A stretch of 64,000 nt of DNA from Streptomyces sp. TP-A0356 (GCF_001417775.1 NZ_BBZJ01000037.1:1-64000); one strand, 5' to 3'; positions 36,247 to 45,663 are shown, counted from the first letter of the stretch. Translations and numbers: made by a program. The notes: a model not told the origin generated them from the sequence alone.

Positions 36247-36866
36247 GTGGACGCCCCCTTCGTCGTGATGGTGCGGGTGAAATGCCAGTCGGTGATGCGG
36301 CCGTCGGTGAAGGCGCCGCCGCGGTCGGTACCGGCCCACACCAGGTGCACCACCGCCCGGCCAGCCGCGCCGTCGCGGCGGGCGATCGCCGCCTGGACCC
36401 GGAAACCGGCGGTAGCGAACGCCGGCACCAGGCCCTGCCCGGACGTGGGGAAGACGCCGGGCCAACTCGCGCGGCCGATCCCGGTGGCGTCGGCGCGCAG
36501 AAGGCTGCGTCCCGCTGACAGCAGTTCGCGTGCATCGCGGGCGGGCAGGTCTGGAGGCCAAGCAGCCTCCAACGCCCGCTGAATGGCCGTATCGCCGGCG
36601 GTGCCTTCGCCGTGCGGCGGCAGAGCGGACTCGAGGACGGCCGGTGTCGACACGGGCGGCGACGAGGGAGCCGCAGCGACGGGCGGCTTGACTGCGGCAG
36701 GCGCAAAGACCCCCGCCGTCGGTTCGGTGGCGGCGTGCGCTGTCGGTGACACCGCTGGGATAGGGGACATCTGACCGTGCGGCATGCCGAGGAGGGCGGC
36801 ACCGGCGACGGCGAGCATGACGGTGCTCAGCAACAGCAGACGCGGTGAGCGTGGGGTGGTGGTCAC
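36222..36866 (-). CDS. secreted/periplasmic conjugation-locus protein
   Basis: 214 residues from the GTG at 36866 (GTGA overlap with the NlpC/P60 stop). It has an N-terminal signal/anchor (LLLLSTVMLAVAGAALLG), a Pro/Ala linker, and a folded C-terminal half (DTAIQRALEAAWPPDLP to VVHLVWAGTDRGGAFTDGRI, ending WHFTRTITTKG). No family is recognised. Its reading frame overlaps the start of the VirD4-like gene by 25 bases. Confidence 0.7.
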   Translation of the reverse strand: MTTTPRSPRLLLLSTVMLAVAGAALLGMPHGQMSPIPAVSPTAHAATEPTAGVFAPAAVKPPVAAAPSSPPVSTPAVLESALPPHGEGTAGDTAIQRALEAAWPPDLPARDARELLSAGRSLLRADATGIGRASWPGVFPTSGQGLVPAFATAGFRVQAAIARRDGAAGRAVVHLVWAGTDRGGAFTDGRITDWHFTRTITTKGASTWTPQPRT

Positions 36867-38011
36867 AGCGGCCGCGCTCCCCCCGCGTAGCCGGACATGG
36901 CGTGGACCGAGTCCAGCCGGACGGCGGTGCCCGGGCGGGCGGCGTTGATCATTTGGCCGCTGCCGGCGTAGATCCCGACGTGGTAGATCGTGGAATCGCG
37001 TCCGGGGGCGTAGGCGTAGAACACGAGGTCGCCCGGCTCGAGCGCTGCGGTGCCGAGACTGGCGGGGATCCGCCGTCCTACGCCGGCCTGGGCGGCCGCG
37101 GTACGCGGCAGCCGGACGCCGGCCTGGGCGTACGCGTACAAGGTCAGCCCCGAGCAGTCGAAGCCCTTGATGCTCGTGCCGGTCTTGCCGCTGGGTGAGC
37201 AGCAGGTGCCGTACGACGGGCCGCCCGCGTTGCCGCCGCCCCACGAGTAGGGCACGCCCCGCTGGGAGAGCGCCCCCTCGATCACCGTACGAACGTTCCC
37301 GAACACGTTCTTCAGGCCCGGGTCCTTGGCGGTCGCGGTGTACTGGTCGATCCAGCCCAGCACGTCGGCCACGTACTCGCTGGAGTGGTTGTACTGCCAG
37401 ATCGCGGCCTTGAGCTGGGAGCGCTGGGCCAGGTCCCGGCCCTTGCCGCACAGGTAGACGGCGGCGCCGAGCGCGGCGTCGTCGGCATTGTGCGGGTCGG
37501 CGATCCTGTCACCGTTGCCGTCCTTGCCGACCGAGCTCCAGGTGGAGGGCAGGAACTGGAAGGGGCCAACAGCCCGCTCACCGGTGGCGGTGCCGTCCCA
37601 CGTGCCGCCGTCGGTGTCCGGCAAGACGGTGGCGTTGCCGCCGGCCCCGGAGCCGTTGAGGAGCACCCCGTAGATCTTCGGTCGGATGTCGCCGTTGTCG
37701 GCGATGGTGCGGCCGATGGCGTGGTTGGACTCGACCTTGGCGATCCCGGCAAGGATGGGCCAGCGCATGCCCCTACACGCGGGCACATGCTTTCCCACCT
37801 GCTGGACGGCCTTCTTGTAAGCGGCCAGCATCCGAGCGGGGATGTCCGCCACGTCGCCGCCCGCGATCCCACCGTCGTCCCGCATCCCGGATTGCAGCGC
37901 CACGAACGCGCCGATGGCGTTGGAGACGGGGACTGCGCAGCACACGGCGGTGAAGAGCAGGAGCACCGTCACACACCCCCACCGCCCCAGACGGGCCCGG
38001 GCCTGGCTCAC
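36863..38011 (-). CDS. bifunctional lytic transglycosylase-NlpC/P60 wall hydrolase (VirB1-like)
   Basis: 382 residues with an N-terminal membrane helix. The transglycosylase domain (about 80-215) has the catalytic Glu in AKVESNHAIGR and the family motif AVGPFQFLPSTW. The NlpC/P60 domain has the catalytic Cys in GFDCSGLTLYAYAQAG and His in YHVGIYAGSGQMINA. It opens peptidoglycan so the transfer channel can cross the wall. GTG start overlapping the VirB6-like stop (GTGA). Confidence 0.9.
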   Translation of the reverse strand: MSQARARLGRWGCVTVLLLFTAVCCAVPVSNAIGAFVALQSGMRDDGGIAGGDVADIPARMLAAYKKAVQQVGKHVPACRGMRWPILAGIAKVESNHAIGRTIADNGDIRPKIYGVLLNGSGAGGNATVLPDTDGGTWDGTATGERAVGPFQFLPSTWSSVGKDGNGDRIADPHNADDAALGAAVYLCGKGRDLAQRSQLKAAIWQYNHSSEYVADVLGWIDQYTATAKDPGLKNVFGNVRTVIEGALSQRGVPYSWGGGNAGGPSYGTCCSPSGKTGTSIKGFDCSGLTLYAYAQAGVRLPRTAAAQAGVGRRIPASLGTAALEPGDLVFYAYAPGRDSTIYHVGIYAGSGQMINAARPGTAVRLDSVHAMSGYAGGARPL

Positions 38012-40782
38012 TCGCTCTCACCGCCCTCGTCACGCCGCCGCGCTCGCTCTCGGCGCAGCCGCTCGGCTTCGGGCGCGGTCCTGCGCAGCAGCTCCTGCAT
38101 CCGGGCGCGCGCCTCGTCGCGCGCCCCACCCCGTGCGCTCTGACCGCCGGGCAGGACCGGCCTGTCCGCCGTGCCGGGCGCGCCGCCTGTGCGGGGCGGG
38201 GTGTATCCGGGCCCCGGCCAGGGCCAAGGCCCCGGGTCCGCCGCAGAGGTGTGGCCGCCGACCGGGGAAGGCGGCGTGCCGGCCCTTGCCGCGGCCGTAC
38301 CTGTACGGCCTGCCGGGGTGCGGGGCGCGGACGGACGTGGGGAAGTTCCCGCGCCCCGGGTGGTGGCCGGCGCTGCAGGGGCCGGGAGGCGGCGGCTGTG
38401 GAAGGGGCCCATGCCGCCGCGGTCGTCGGTGTGCTCGCGCATGACCCGGGCCACGTGCCGTCCGGTGTCCGCCCACGCCCGGCCGTCCTCGCGGACGGTG
38501 TTGCCCCACACCCGCACCTGCTGGCGGGCGTCCTGGGCGTAGCGCGAGCCGCCCGCCCGGGCGCGGCGGATGTGGGCGGGCAGGCCGACCGTCGCCCCGT
38601 ACGCGGCACGGCCGCCCCGGTTGAGGATGCGGTAGCCGCGCAAGCGGACCAGCCGGTTGTGGGCGCGCGTCGATAGCAGGGTGCGGTCGGCGTACTGGTC
38701 GTGCAGGACTCGGCCGGTGGTGCGGTCGATGATCTGGCCCCCGGCGTTGCGGTAGCGGTCGGGCGGGCCGCCGGGCCTGCCCGGCCCGCCGCTGCCCGGC
38801 CCGCCCGGACCGCCGCCGGAGGGACCGCCGCTGGAGGGGCCGCCTGCCTGCGGGTCGTCGCCGTCGGCGGTGGGCTTGCGCCACTTGGCCAGATGCTCCC
38901 TGTCCGGCCGTTTGCCGATCAGCAGCCAGTGCGCGCCCTTCACACCCAGCCGCGCACTGAGTCCGCCGACGGCGGCCGCCGCGGTGAGCGGGGCGAGACC
39001 GCGTCCGGCTTCGGCGGTGGCGTCGGCAAGCATGCCGCCGGTGTCCACGGGCATGCCCGCGCCGTCGAACAGGGAGGTGAGGGCGCCCATGAGCCGGTGG
39101 CGGGTGCCGAGGAGCCCGTACCGGCCGCCACCGCCGCCGGTGAGGGCGCGCAGCCCGCCGCCGTAGCCGCCGAGTGCGGCGGGGGAGTTCATGGCGAGTG
39201 CGGCGCCGAGTTCGGAGGTGTCGCCGGGCATGTGGGTGCCGCCGACCTTGGCGTAGCGCATCCGCATCGCCATGCGCCGGCCGAAGGAGGTGATACCGGT
39301 CAGCAGGCGGCGGTGTCCGGCCGCACCGGCGATGGCCAGGACGTCGATGAGCAGGATCCGCTCCACCATCAAATCCGGCCCGTTGGTGATGGTGGCGTCC
39401 ACGGCGATGCCGAAGAACGGCACGAACGCACACACCGCGACCAGGGCGAGGGCCGCGATGCCCCACAGCGACAGCCACTTCCACACCGACTGGCGTGCGG
39501 GCCCGGGCAGCATGCCGGCGACGAAGGTGACCCCTCCGGCGGCTGCGGCCGCGGCGCAGATGCCCTGGGTGCCCAGCATCACGATGGCGCTGGACAGGAG
39601 CATGCCGCAGATGAACAGCGCCGCGATCAGCAGCAGGGCGGCGCCGCCGACCCGCCACCAGGTGGGCTTTTCCGCGTAGGCGGCGCACGACTTTCCGACC
39701 GGGCCGGCCTTCTTCATGTCCTCAAGGAAGGCGGAGAACTCGCGGTCCTCGTCGGTGACGATCGCGTGGGAGGAGTCCAGCAGCTCGCCCCCGGGGGTGA
39801 ACTCCGGCAGACGGTCACCGCTGCCGGGGGAGGCGTCGGCGTTGCGCTGGCAGTACTGCTTGCCCGGGCCGTGGACCAGCCTGCAGGCGTCCTTCGCCTT
39901 GTCCGAGGGGCCGCCTGCCTTGTATCCGCCGATGACCCACTTCAGATGGAGTGCGTAGGCGGTGCGGTCGGATTCCTTGGCCGGGTCCAGGATCCGCCCG
40001 TACTGCAGCAGCATGTACGGCTTGACGATCAGCGCGTTGGTGATCGAGTCCTGGATCGGGCGGGCCACCTCCTTGGCGGAGACGGGCCCTTCGCCCTCGA
40101 GTTGAAGGCACTTGAGCTCGGCGTTGCTGGCCATGCCGTCGCACGGGCCCTTGCTTGCGAGCTTGCCGCCCCAGTCGTATGAGTTGACGCTCTGCTGGGC
40201 CACCTCGGCGGCCACCTGCTGGCCCTGGCCCAGCGGCCCGTCCTGGGCGAGCAGGTAGTCGGGGCGGACGAACGCGGACGCGGCCAGCGCCCCGATGAGC
40301 AGGGTCAGGAACATCTCGCCCAGACCGCGGCCGACGCGGCCCCGCACGATCAGGAAGCCGGTGAACGTGAACGCCCACGCGAGCAGCAGCCCCTTGAGCC
40401 CGAGCGTGTCGACGACGACGTGGTCGTAGGTGTCGGCGGCCTTCTGCGCCGGGCGGGTCAGGACCTTCAGCAGCGGGAACCGGAAGGCCACCTCGATCGC
40501 CCACCCTGCCAGGCCGACCAGCAGCCGGATCACAGTGAACAGACCGGACAGCGCGAAGGCCAGTGCCTGGCTCTTGAAGGCGACGATGGAGCCGCCTGAG
40601 GCGTTCAGGTCGTACCCGTCGATCGGCACACCCTCGGACGAGTAGATGTTCAACGGGGCGAGCAGGCCTCCGCTGTCGCTGCCGGCCGCGTAGACGACCT
40701 GGGTGTTCACCAGGAGGAACACGCCGGTGAGCAGGACAAGGACGCCGGCCGAGCGCAGAGTCGCGCGGTCTGGACGGAACAC
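38008..40782 (-). CDS. VirB6/TrbL-like polytopic channel protein
   Basis: 924 residues from the GTG at 40782. A signal/first helix (GVLVLLTGVFLLVNTQVVYA) and further helices at about 70-95 and 130-175 precede a large extracellular loop with DACRLVHGPGKQYC. Next comes a cluster of helices (LLLIAALFICGMLLSSAIVML, ICAAAAAAGGVTFVAGMLP, LWGIAALALVAVCAFVPFFG). The long cytoplasmic tail has glycine-rich and Pro/Arg-rich repeats, ending in a charged helix (RARMQELLRRTAPEAERL). Topology and place in the operon match VirB6/TrbL-type proteins of Gram-positive T4SSs. Confidence 0.8.
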   Translation of the reverse strand: MFRPDRATLRSAGVLVLLTGVFLLVNTQVVYAAGSDSGGLLAPLNIYSSEGVPIDGYDLNASGGSIVAFKSQALAFALSGLFTVIRLLVGLAGWAIEVAFRFPLLKVLTRPAQKAADTYDHVVVDTLGLKGLLLAWAFTFTGFLIVRGRVGRGLGEMFLTLLIGALAASAFVRPDYLLAQDGPLGQGQQVAAEVAQQSVNSYDWGGKLASKGPCDGMASNAELKCLQLEGEGPVSAKEVARPIQDSITNALIVKPYMLLQYGRILDPAKESDRTAYALHLKWVIGGYKAGGPSDKAKDACRLVHGPGKQYCQRNADASPGSGDRLPEFTPGGELLDSSHAIVTDEDREFSAFLEDMKKAGPVGKSCAAYAEKPTWWRVGGAALLLIAALFICGMLLSSAIVMLGTQGICAAAAAAGGVTFVAGMLPGPARQSVWKWLSLWGIAALALVAVCAFVPFFGIAVDATITNGPDLMVERILLIDVLAIAGAAGHRRLLTGITSFGRRMAMRMRYAKVGGTHMPGDTSELGAALAMNSPAALGGYGGGLRALTGGGGGRYGLLGTRHRLMGALTSLFDGAGMPVDTGGMLADATAEAGRGLAPLTAAAAVGGLSARLGVKGAHWLLIGKRPDREHLAKWRKPTADGDDPQAGGPSSGGPSGGGPGGPGSGGPGRPGGPPDRYRNAGGQIIDRTTGRVLHDQYADRTLLSTRAHNRLVRLRGYRILNRGGRAAYGATVGLPAHIRRARAGGSRYAQDARQQVRVWGNTVREDGRAWADTGRHVARVMREHTDDRGGMGPFHSRRLPAPAAPATTRGAGTSPRPSAPRTPAGRTGTAAARAGTPPSPVGGHTSAADPGPWPWPGPGYTPPRTGGAPGTADRPVLPGGQSARGGARDEARARMQELLRRTAPEAERLRRERARRRDEGGESE

Positions 40783-40783
40783 G

Positions 40784-41137
40784 TCAGTGCCGCCTTTGCC
40801 CGGCCGAGTGCCGCAGCCGCCACACCACCAGGGCAGCCACCCCCGCACCCGCGGTCGCCAGCCTCCACGCTGCACCGGCCACGTCCGGCCGGCCGGCTGC
40901 GGTGGTCGTGGCGCTGCGCTCGCAGTACGCCTTGCCCGGGCCGACGACCAGGGCGCAGGGATCGTGGTGCGCGGTGCGGGTGCCGGCGGTGAAGACCTGT
41001 CCGGTGTGCGGCCACCACGTCTTTGGCACGCCCACCGTGAGGGCGAGGACGACCGCGCCGATGACGACGGCGGTCACGGTGAGGACACTCGCGGCCGAAG
41101 CGACGCGCCGGGAGCGGTCCCAGGACGAAGCGGTCAT
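40784..41137 (-). CDS. small two-helix membrane protein sharing a Cys motif with the VirB6-like protein
   Basis: 117 residues. Helices at about 14-36 (SVLTVTAVVIGAVVLALTV) and 88-106 flank an extracytoplasmic loop containing DPCALVVGPGKAYCERS. The same motif (D-x-C-x-L-V-x-G-P-G-K-x-Y-C-x-R) is found in the large loop of the next gene, suggesting a matched pair or duplication. The start overlaps the VirB4-like stop by four bases, and its stop is two bases from the VirB6-like start. Function unknown. Confidence 0.7.
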   Translation of the reverse strand: MTASSWDRSRRVASAASVLTVTAVVIGAVVLALTVGVPKTWWPHTGQVFTAGTRTAHHDPCALVVGPGKAYCERSATTTAAGRPDVAGAAWRLATAGAGVAALVVWRLRHSAGQRRH

Positions 41138-43821
41138 CGCACGTGCTCCCTCGGACGGGCCGTTACGGCCTCACCGGCGACAGGCACGGAGGGCGGGGCA
41201 GCGCTCGGGCGGCGTCCGGGCGTGGTGGTGATGGAGGCGGTGATGCGCGGGATGCGGGGGATGGAGACCTTGATACGGCCGGTGTTCTGCCGCGGACAGG
41301 TCAGCAGGAACTCGCCTTCGCGGCCCTTCTGCCCGACCGGGGACAGGCCGGTGGTCACCAGCCGCAGCAGCTCGCCGTCGTTCGGATCGAGCCCGACGAA
41401 CTCCAGTCCGCGGCGGGCTCGCTCACGATCAGCCGTGCGGGCGAGTGCGCGATAGGCCATCAGCCCGCGATCCGGGCCGAGCTCTTCGGCGTCGTGGGAA
41501 GCGCCCAGCAGACCGGCACCGTGCTTGCGGCCGTCGTGGAGGATCTCGTGGACCAGGGCGGTGCCCTCGGCGGACGAGGTGAGCCAGTACAGCTCGTCCA
41601 GGACGACAGCGGTGAACCGCTCGGGGTCCTCGAACGCGGTCTGCCGGGCGATCGCGGCGATCAGGTAGAGCACCGCGCGGCCGATCAGTGCCTCCAGCGG
41701 CTGCTGGTGCAGCACTTCCGGCTTGTCGAACGCGGCTTTCGGCGGCAGCTTCAACCCGGTCGTCGTGATGACGATCATGTCGCAGGCGCTGGAGGCGTCC
41801 AGCCGCACCGGTGGCAGCGTCGGGTCGAAGACCATCCGGGCCAGAGAGTTGGTGGCGACGACCCGGATGAGGCCGGCGAGGGTGGCGGCCGCGTCCTGCC
41901 GTTTGCCCCCCTCGCGCGCGGCCATCTCGTCGAGGACCTCAAGGACGCGGTGCATGGAAGGGGCCTCGCTGAGGGCGGCCCGCTCGACGGCGTGGTGGAG
42001 GACCTCGCCATGGGTGCTCATCGGGCCGAGGCCGAGCTGCAGGGTGAGGTAGGACAGGGCGTAGTGGCGGCCCTCGGGCCCGTCGAACATCCGCAGTGGG
42101 TCGATGGACACCTCGGCCTGGGCGGCGTCGATGATCTGGACGCGCCCCTTGGCCGCGGTGCGGGCGAAGGTGGCCCACTCCCGTACGGGGGTGCGGTCGA
42201 TGCAGATCGCGCAGCCCCCGCGCGCCCACACCGCCTCCGCGATCAGCTTCTGCAGCACGCTCTTGCCCGCGCCGAGATCCCCGACGATGCCCATCGAGGC
42301 CGATGCGTCGACCTTGGGCGCATCCGCCACATTGATCATGACGGGTCGGGTGGTGCCGCAGTCCAGGTCGATGCCGAGGAACATCCCGCTCGGGTCGCCG
42401 ACCTCTGCGGCGGTGAAGGCCCCGCAGAGCGCCCAGTCCTCGCTGATCTGGTGCTGGGTGAACTCCCGAACGACGCCGGGCCGCACGGTGCCGGGCAGGC
42501 CCAGGGTGAACAGGGCCTCCTGCAGGCCGGCCGGGCGCACGGCGCGGTAGTCGGCGCCGCCGAGCAGGGCGGCCAGGGCGCGGGCCCTGGCGTCGCAGAC
42601 GGCGGCGGTCGGCCCCCACACCGTCAGCACGGTCACCGACTGCACCTCGACCTCCACGCTGGTACGGGACAGGCGGGCGTCCAGCTCCCCCAGGTCGCGG
42701 GCGGCCTCGGTCAGCGAGGCGGGCATGCCGGTGGGGCGGGCGTCGTACTGGTCGGCCTGGTCGATCAACTCGTTCTTCTTGCGCCGCACCTGATCCCGAG
42801 CCTTCTCCGCCGGCACGAGCGTGAGGTCGACGGTGTAGTCGACGGGGAAGTCGAGCGTCTCCAGCTGGGCGAACAGGTCTGCGGCGTCCTGGCTGACGGC
42901 GGGCGGGCACTCGGCCAGCGCCAACTGCGCCTGGTAGCCCACCCCGGCGTCCGTTTCGACCTGCAGCCAGCGCCGCCCGAGGGGAGAGCCAGTGCTCAGC
43001 CGCCACCAGGCCTGGCGGCCCGACCGCGTGATCCAGCCCGCGCTCGTGAGCTCCTCGACCTCGTCCAGGTCGGGGTCGATGCCGCCTTCCTGCAGACGGA
43101 CCTGGCCGAGGTCGGCGTAGCTCGGGGAGCGCAGCACCCCCTCACGCAGGTGCCCGCCATACAGCTCGCTGGTCTCGGCCTCGGCCAGCAGCGGTTCGGC
43201 GAGGCCGCGGTGCAGGGCGTGCTGGATCATCCACACGATTTCCGCCGGGCGGGCGGGGCGCACAGCGATGCCGCCGGCGAGCGCGGCCTCCACCCGGCCG
43301 GCCTGTTCGCGGTAGGCGCTCACCTCCCGCCGCGCCACCGGCGCCGGGCGCATGCCGAGCATCGGCGCGATCTCGGCCCAGGCCGCGCCGAGGGACGCCG
43401 ACACCTGCAGGCCGCCTGTCTCGGTCTGCAGGGGCACGGCCAGCCACAGGGTGCGGCGGTGCATCTCCTGGTCGTCCAGCAGATCCAGGGTGGCCTCGAC
43501 GTTCTCCACCCACGGGTGCCGACCCTCACCCGGGGCCTGCCCGGCCGGCTCGAGGCCCTCGATCATCCTGAGGGCGATCTCACCGGGATCAACCTGCGCG
43601 CACAGACCGAACAGCCGCGGTGCCCCGGACAAAGAGCGGATCAGGTGGGTGGTCTTGGCGAGTTGTTCGTCGCGGACCGCGGCGGGCACATAGGTGCCCT
43701 GGACGGTCTCCTCCCGCTGTCCCTGCGGGTCCGGGCCCGGGTGCAGCCGGTAGAGGGCCCACACGCTGCCCTGCGTCGACCACACCAGGTGCCCGGCGAT
43801 GTGACGGATCGGAACCCTCAC
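41134..43821 (-). CDS. VirB4/TraC-family conjugation ATPase
   Basis: 895 residues from the GTG at 43821, which overlaps the upstream stop (GTGA). The C-terminal ATPase has Walker A GIVGDLGAGKSVLQKLIAEA and Walker B FTAVVLDELYWLTSS, plus ICIDRTPVREWATFA between them. The N-terminal half is the less conserved VirB4 domain. VirB4 is the universal energising ATPase of type IV secretion, and its presence identifies this operon as a true multi-subunit T4SS rather than the single-protein TraB system classical for Streptomyces plasmids. Confidence 0.9.
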   Translation of the reverse strand: MRVPIRHIAGHLVWSTQGSVWALYRLHPGPDPQGQREETVQGTYVPAAVRDEQLAKTTHLIRSLSGAPRLFGLCAQVDPGEIALRMIEGLEPAGQAPGEGRHPWVENVEATLDLLDDQEMHRRTLWLAVPLQTETGGLQVSASLGAAWAEIAPMLGMRPAPVARREVSAYREQAGRVEAALAGGIAVRPARPAEIVWMIQHALHRGLAEPLLAEAETSELYGGHLREGVLRSPSYADLGQVRLQEGGIDPDLDEVEELTSAGWITRSGRQAWWRLSTGSPLGRRWLQVETDAGVGYQAQLALAECPPAVSQDAADLFAQLETLDFPVDYTVDLTLVPAEKARDQVRRKKNELIDQADQYDARPTGMPASLTEAARDLGELDARLSRTSVEVEVQSVTVLTVWGPTAAVCDARARALAALLGGADYRAVRPAGLQEALFTLGLPGTVRPGVVREFTQHQISEDWALCGAFTAAEVGDPSGMFLGIDLDCGTTRPVMINVADAPKVDASASMGIVGDLGAGKSVLQKLIAEAVWARGGCAICIDRTPVREWATFARTAAKGRVQIIDAAQAEVSIDPLRMFDGPEGRHYALSYLTLQLGLGPMSTHGEVLHHAVERAALSEAPSMHRVLEVLDEMAAREGGKRQDAAATLAGLIRVVATNSLARMVFDPTLPPVRLDASSACDMIVITTTGLKLPPKAAFDKPEVLHQQPLEALIGRAVLYLIAAIARQTAFEDPERFTAVVLDELYWLTSSAEGTALVHEILHDGRKHGAGLLGASHDAEELGPDRGLMAYRALARTADRERARRGLEFVGLDPNDGELLRLVTTGLSPVGQKGREGEFLLTCPRQNTGRIKVSIPRIPRITASITTTPGRRPSAAPPSVPVAGEAVTARPREHVR

Positions 43822-44402
43822 CGCGCACCCCCGCTCTGCTGGGCGAGCGCGAGCAGCTGCTGCACACCCGACGCCGGCCCCACCGGCACTTGGGGAGCCG
43901 CCAGTTGCGTGCGGGGCACGGACGAACGACCGGTGGCCGGCCGCGGAAGCGGCGCCCGAGGGGCACGCGGGCGAGCCGCACGGGACGGTGAGGCCTTGAT
44001 AGCGGGGTCCGGCGCGGGCGCGTCCTCGATGGTGAAGCCGCCGAGCAGCGGCCGGGCCGCCCGGTCGCGGGCGGCCCGCCCGCCGATCCGCCCTCCCCTC
44101 GGCTGCCAGCCGAGCAGCACCCAGCCCAACGCAGCCTGCAGCGGCGCACGGCCCCGGATCTTCGGCCGGCGCACCGCCCAGATGGCCAACAGCCACGCGA
44201 CGATGGGGATCGGACCCATCCACGACCACCAGCTGACGGCCTTGATCAGGAGGAAGCCGCCACCGACCGCGACCGCGATCTGCGCGGGGGTGTAGGGGCC
44301 GAGGGGGATCTTCCAGTCGGCGACCTTGCCCAGCACCCAGGGGTGGCGGCGGGCAGTGGTGTAGAAGCGGCCCACCCGCGCCGCGGCCGCGGTCACAGCC
44401 AC
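43818..44402 (-). CDS. VirB3/PrgI-like membrane protein
   Basis: 194 residues. Two close hydrophobic helices (AQIAVAVGGGFLLIKAVSWW and IPIVAWLLAIWAV) follow a basic amphipathic start, as in PrgI/VirB3-type proteins that sit immediately upstream of VirB4. A third hydrophobic segment (LQAALGWVLLGWQ) and a Pro/Ala/Arg-rich tail complete it. Overlaps the neighbours on both sides. Assignment rests mainly on topology and gene order. Confidence 0.65.
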   Translation of the reverse strand: MAVTAAAARVGRFYTTARRHPWVLGKVADWKIPLGPYTPAQIAVAVGGGFLLIKAVSWWSWMGPIPIVAWLLAIWAVRRPKIRGRAPLQAALGWVLLGWQPRGGRIGGRAARDRAARPLLGGFTIEDAPAPDPAIKASPSRAARPRAPRAPLPRPATGRSSVPRTQLAAPQVPVGPASGVQQLLALAQQSGGAR

Positions 44403-44734
44403 CCTCCGGCACCCGGCGAGTGGTCACGGGAGGCTGGGAGCTCGGTCTGGACGATGCCGGGGACGGCGGGTGCGCCTTTGGACGGGTTCTTCACCTCGTC
44501 GGTGAACATGTTCGCGAGGCTGTCGCGCGCGTTGTACAGGCCCAGCGCGATCACCATCAGCAGCAGGGCGCCGATCCCCGCCTTCAGCGAGAACTTCTGG
44601 ATCATGATGACGACGACGAGAGTGAGCAGACCGGTCTGCAGGCCCTTGGTCGCCCAGTTCTTGAACATGGTGATCCAGCTGTTGCCTAGATCGTCCAGTT
44701 GCCCGGCGAGCATCAGGCTGTGCATCGTGTTCAC
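44393..44734 (-). CDS. VirB2-like small membrane protein
   Basis: 113 residues. NSWITMFKNWATKGLQTGLL leads into TLVVVIMIQKFSLKAGIGAL and LLLMVIALGLYNA, giving two hydrophobic helices separated by a basic turn, as in TrbC/VirB2-type and PrgL-like components. It is followed by an extracellular-looking tail. GTG start overlapping the TcpC-like stop by four bases. Confidence 0.6.
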   Translation of the reverse strand: MNTMHSLMLAGQLDDLGNSWITMFKNWATKGLQTGLLTLVVVIMIQKFSLKAGIGALLLMVIALGLYNARDSLANMFTDEVKNPSKGAPAVPGIVQTELPASRDHSPGAGGWL

Positions 44735-45663
44735 CGCGCACCCCCGCCCTGGGCGGTCCCGGACTCAAGTGCGGCGACTTCCCACCGGCCGGAGCGGGCC
44801 TTGAGCGTGAGCTCGTACGCCAGCGGCCACCGGCCGCCGGCATCCCGGGCCTCCACCGATACGCGGACGCGGACCGTGGTGCCGTCGGCCGGGACCTGTC
44901 CGGCGGCCGCGGCCTGTTCGACGGCGGACACCTGCTGAACGGAGACCGCCTGGTACGGGGCGGGGGAGACGGCGGTGAGGTTCACGCCGGGCGAGAGGTA
45001 GCGGTCGACCTCGCCGGCTTCGGTCAGGTAGGCGGAGAGGAACTCTCCGACGGCGGAGGACAGCGCACCGTCGGGGACGCTCACGCCGTACGGCGACGTC
45101 GGCACCTCGGCCCGCGCCGGGCCGGCGACCACGGCGGGCGCGCCGGTCACCGTGAACGAGGCGCCCCTACGGTCGGTGGCCACCGGGACGGCGTAGTAGC
45201 GCAACCGCCCGTCGGCGTACTGCGCAGCCACCGTCACCGACCACGCGCCGACCTCAAGCTGCGCCCTGCGCACGGCCGTCACGGACTGGAGGGCAGCATG
45301 CGCAGCGGCGGCCGGACCGGGCAGGTCGACGTCCGGCGCCATCGACTGCGCAAGCCGCGCCTGCGCACTCTCGGCGTCGCCGGCGTTGCTGCGCAGCCAT
45401 GCGCCGACGAACAGTTGCGCATAGCCCGCCGGGTCGGGCCCGACCGCCGCAGTGGTTACGGCGGTGGGTTTCGTGGAAGGGGCGGCCGCCACGGTGGCCG
45501 GACCGGACAGCACCGCGATGCCCAGCGCGACCGGGCCGGCCGCGATCGCGGCGCACAGAGCCAGTCGGGAGAGGCGGACGCGCCTGCGCATCCTCTCCAG
45601 CCGGGCGCCCGCGGCCGTCGGTGCGCCGGCCTCGCCCTCCGCAGCCTGCTTGCCAGGAGACAT
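44731..45663 (-). CDS. TcpC/VirB8-like conjugal transfer protein
   Basis: 310 residues from the ATG at 45663, with GGGAG seven bases upstream. One N-terminal helix (LALCAAIAAGPVALGIAVLSG) is followed by two NTF2-like domains, the TcpC arrangement: AQLFVGAWLRSNAGDAESAQ to VVAGPARAEV, and SSAVGEFLSAYLTEAGEVDRYL to LKARSGRWEVAALE. TcpC is the Gram-positive counterpart of VirB8, a scaffold on the outer face of the membrane. It is the first gene of the T4SS series, so the promoter lies between 45664 and the repeats upstream. Confidence 0.75.
   Translation of the reverse strand: MSPGKQAAEGEAGAPTAAGARLERMRRRVRLSRLALCAAIAAGPVALGIAVLSGPATVAAAPSTKPTAVTTAAVGPDPAGYAQLFVGAWLRSNAGDAESAQARLAQSMAPDVDLPGPAAAAHAALQSVTAVRRAQLEVGAWSVTVAAQYADGRLRYYAVPVATDRRGASFTVTGAPAVVAGPARAEVPTSPYGVSVPDGALSSAVGEFLSAYLTEAGEVDRYLSPGVNLTAVSPAPYQAVSVQQVSAVEQAAAAGQVPADGTTVRVRVSVEARDAGGRWPLAYELTLKARSGRWEVAALESGTAQGGGAR

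Noticed and set aside
41143..44295. 1050-codon open frame on the plus strand
   Set aside because: It is the complement of the VirB4- and VirB3-like genes; its sequence is Gly/Arg/His-rich with no motif, as expected from high third-position GC on the other strand.
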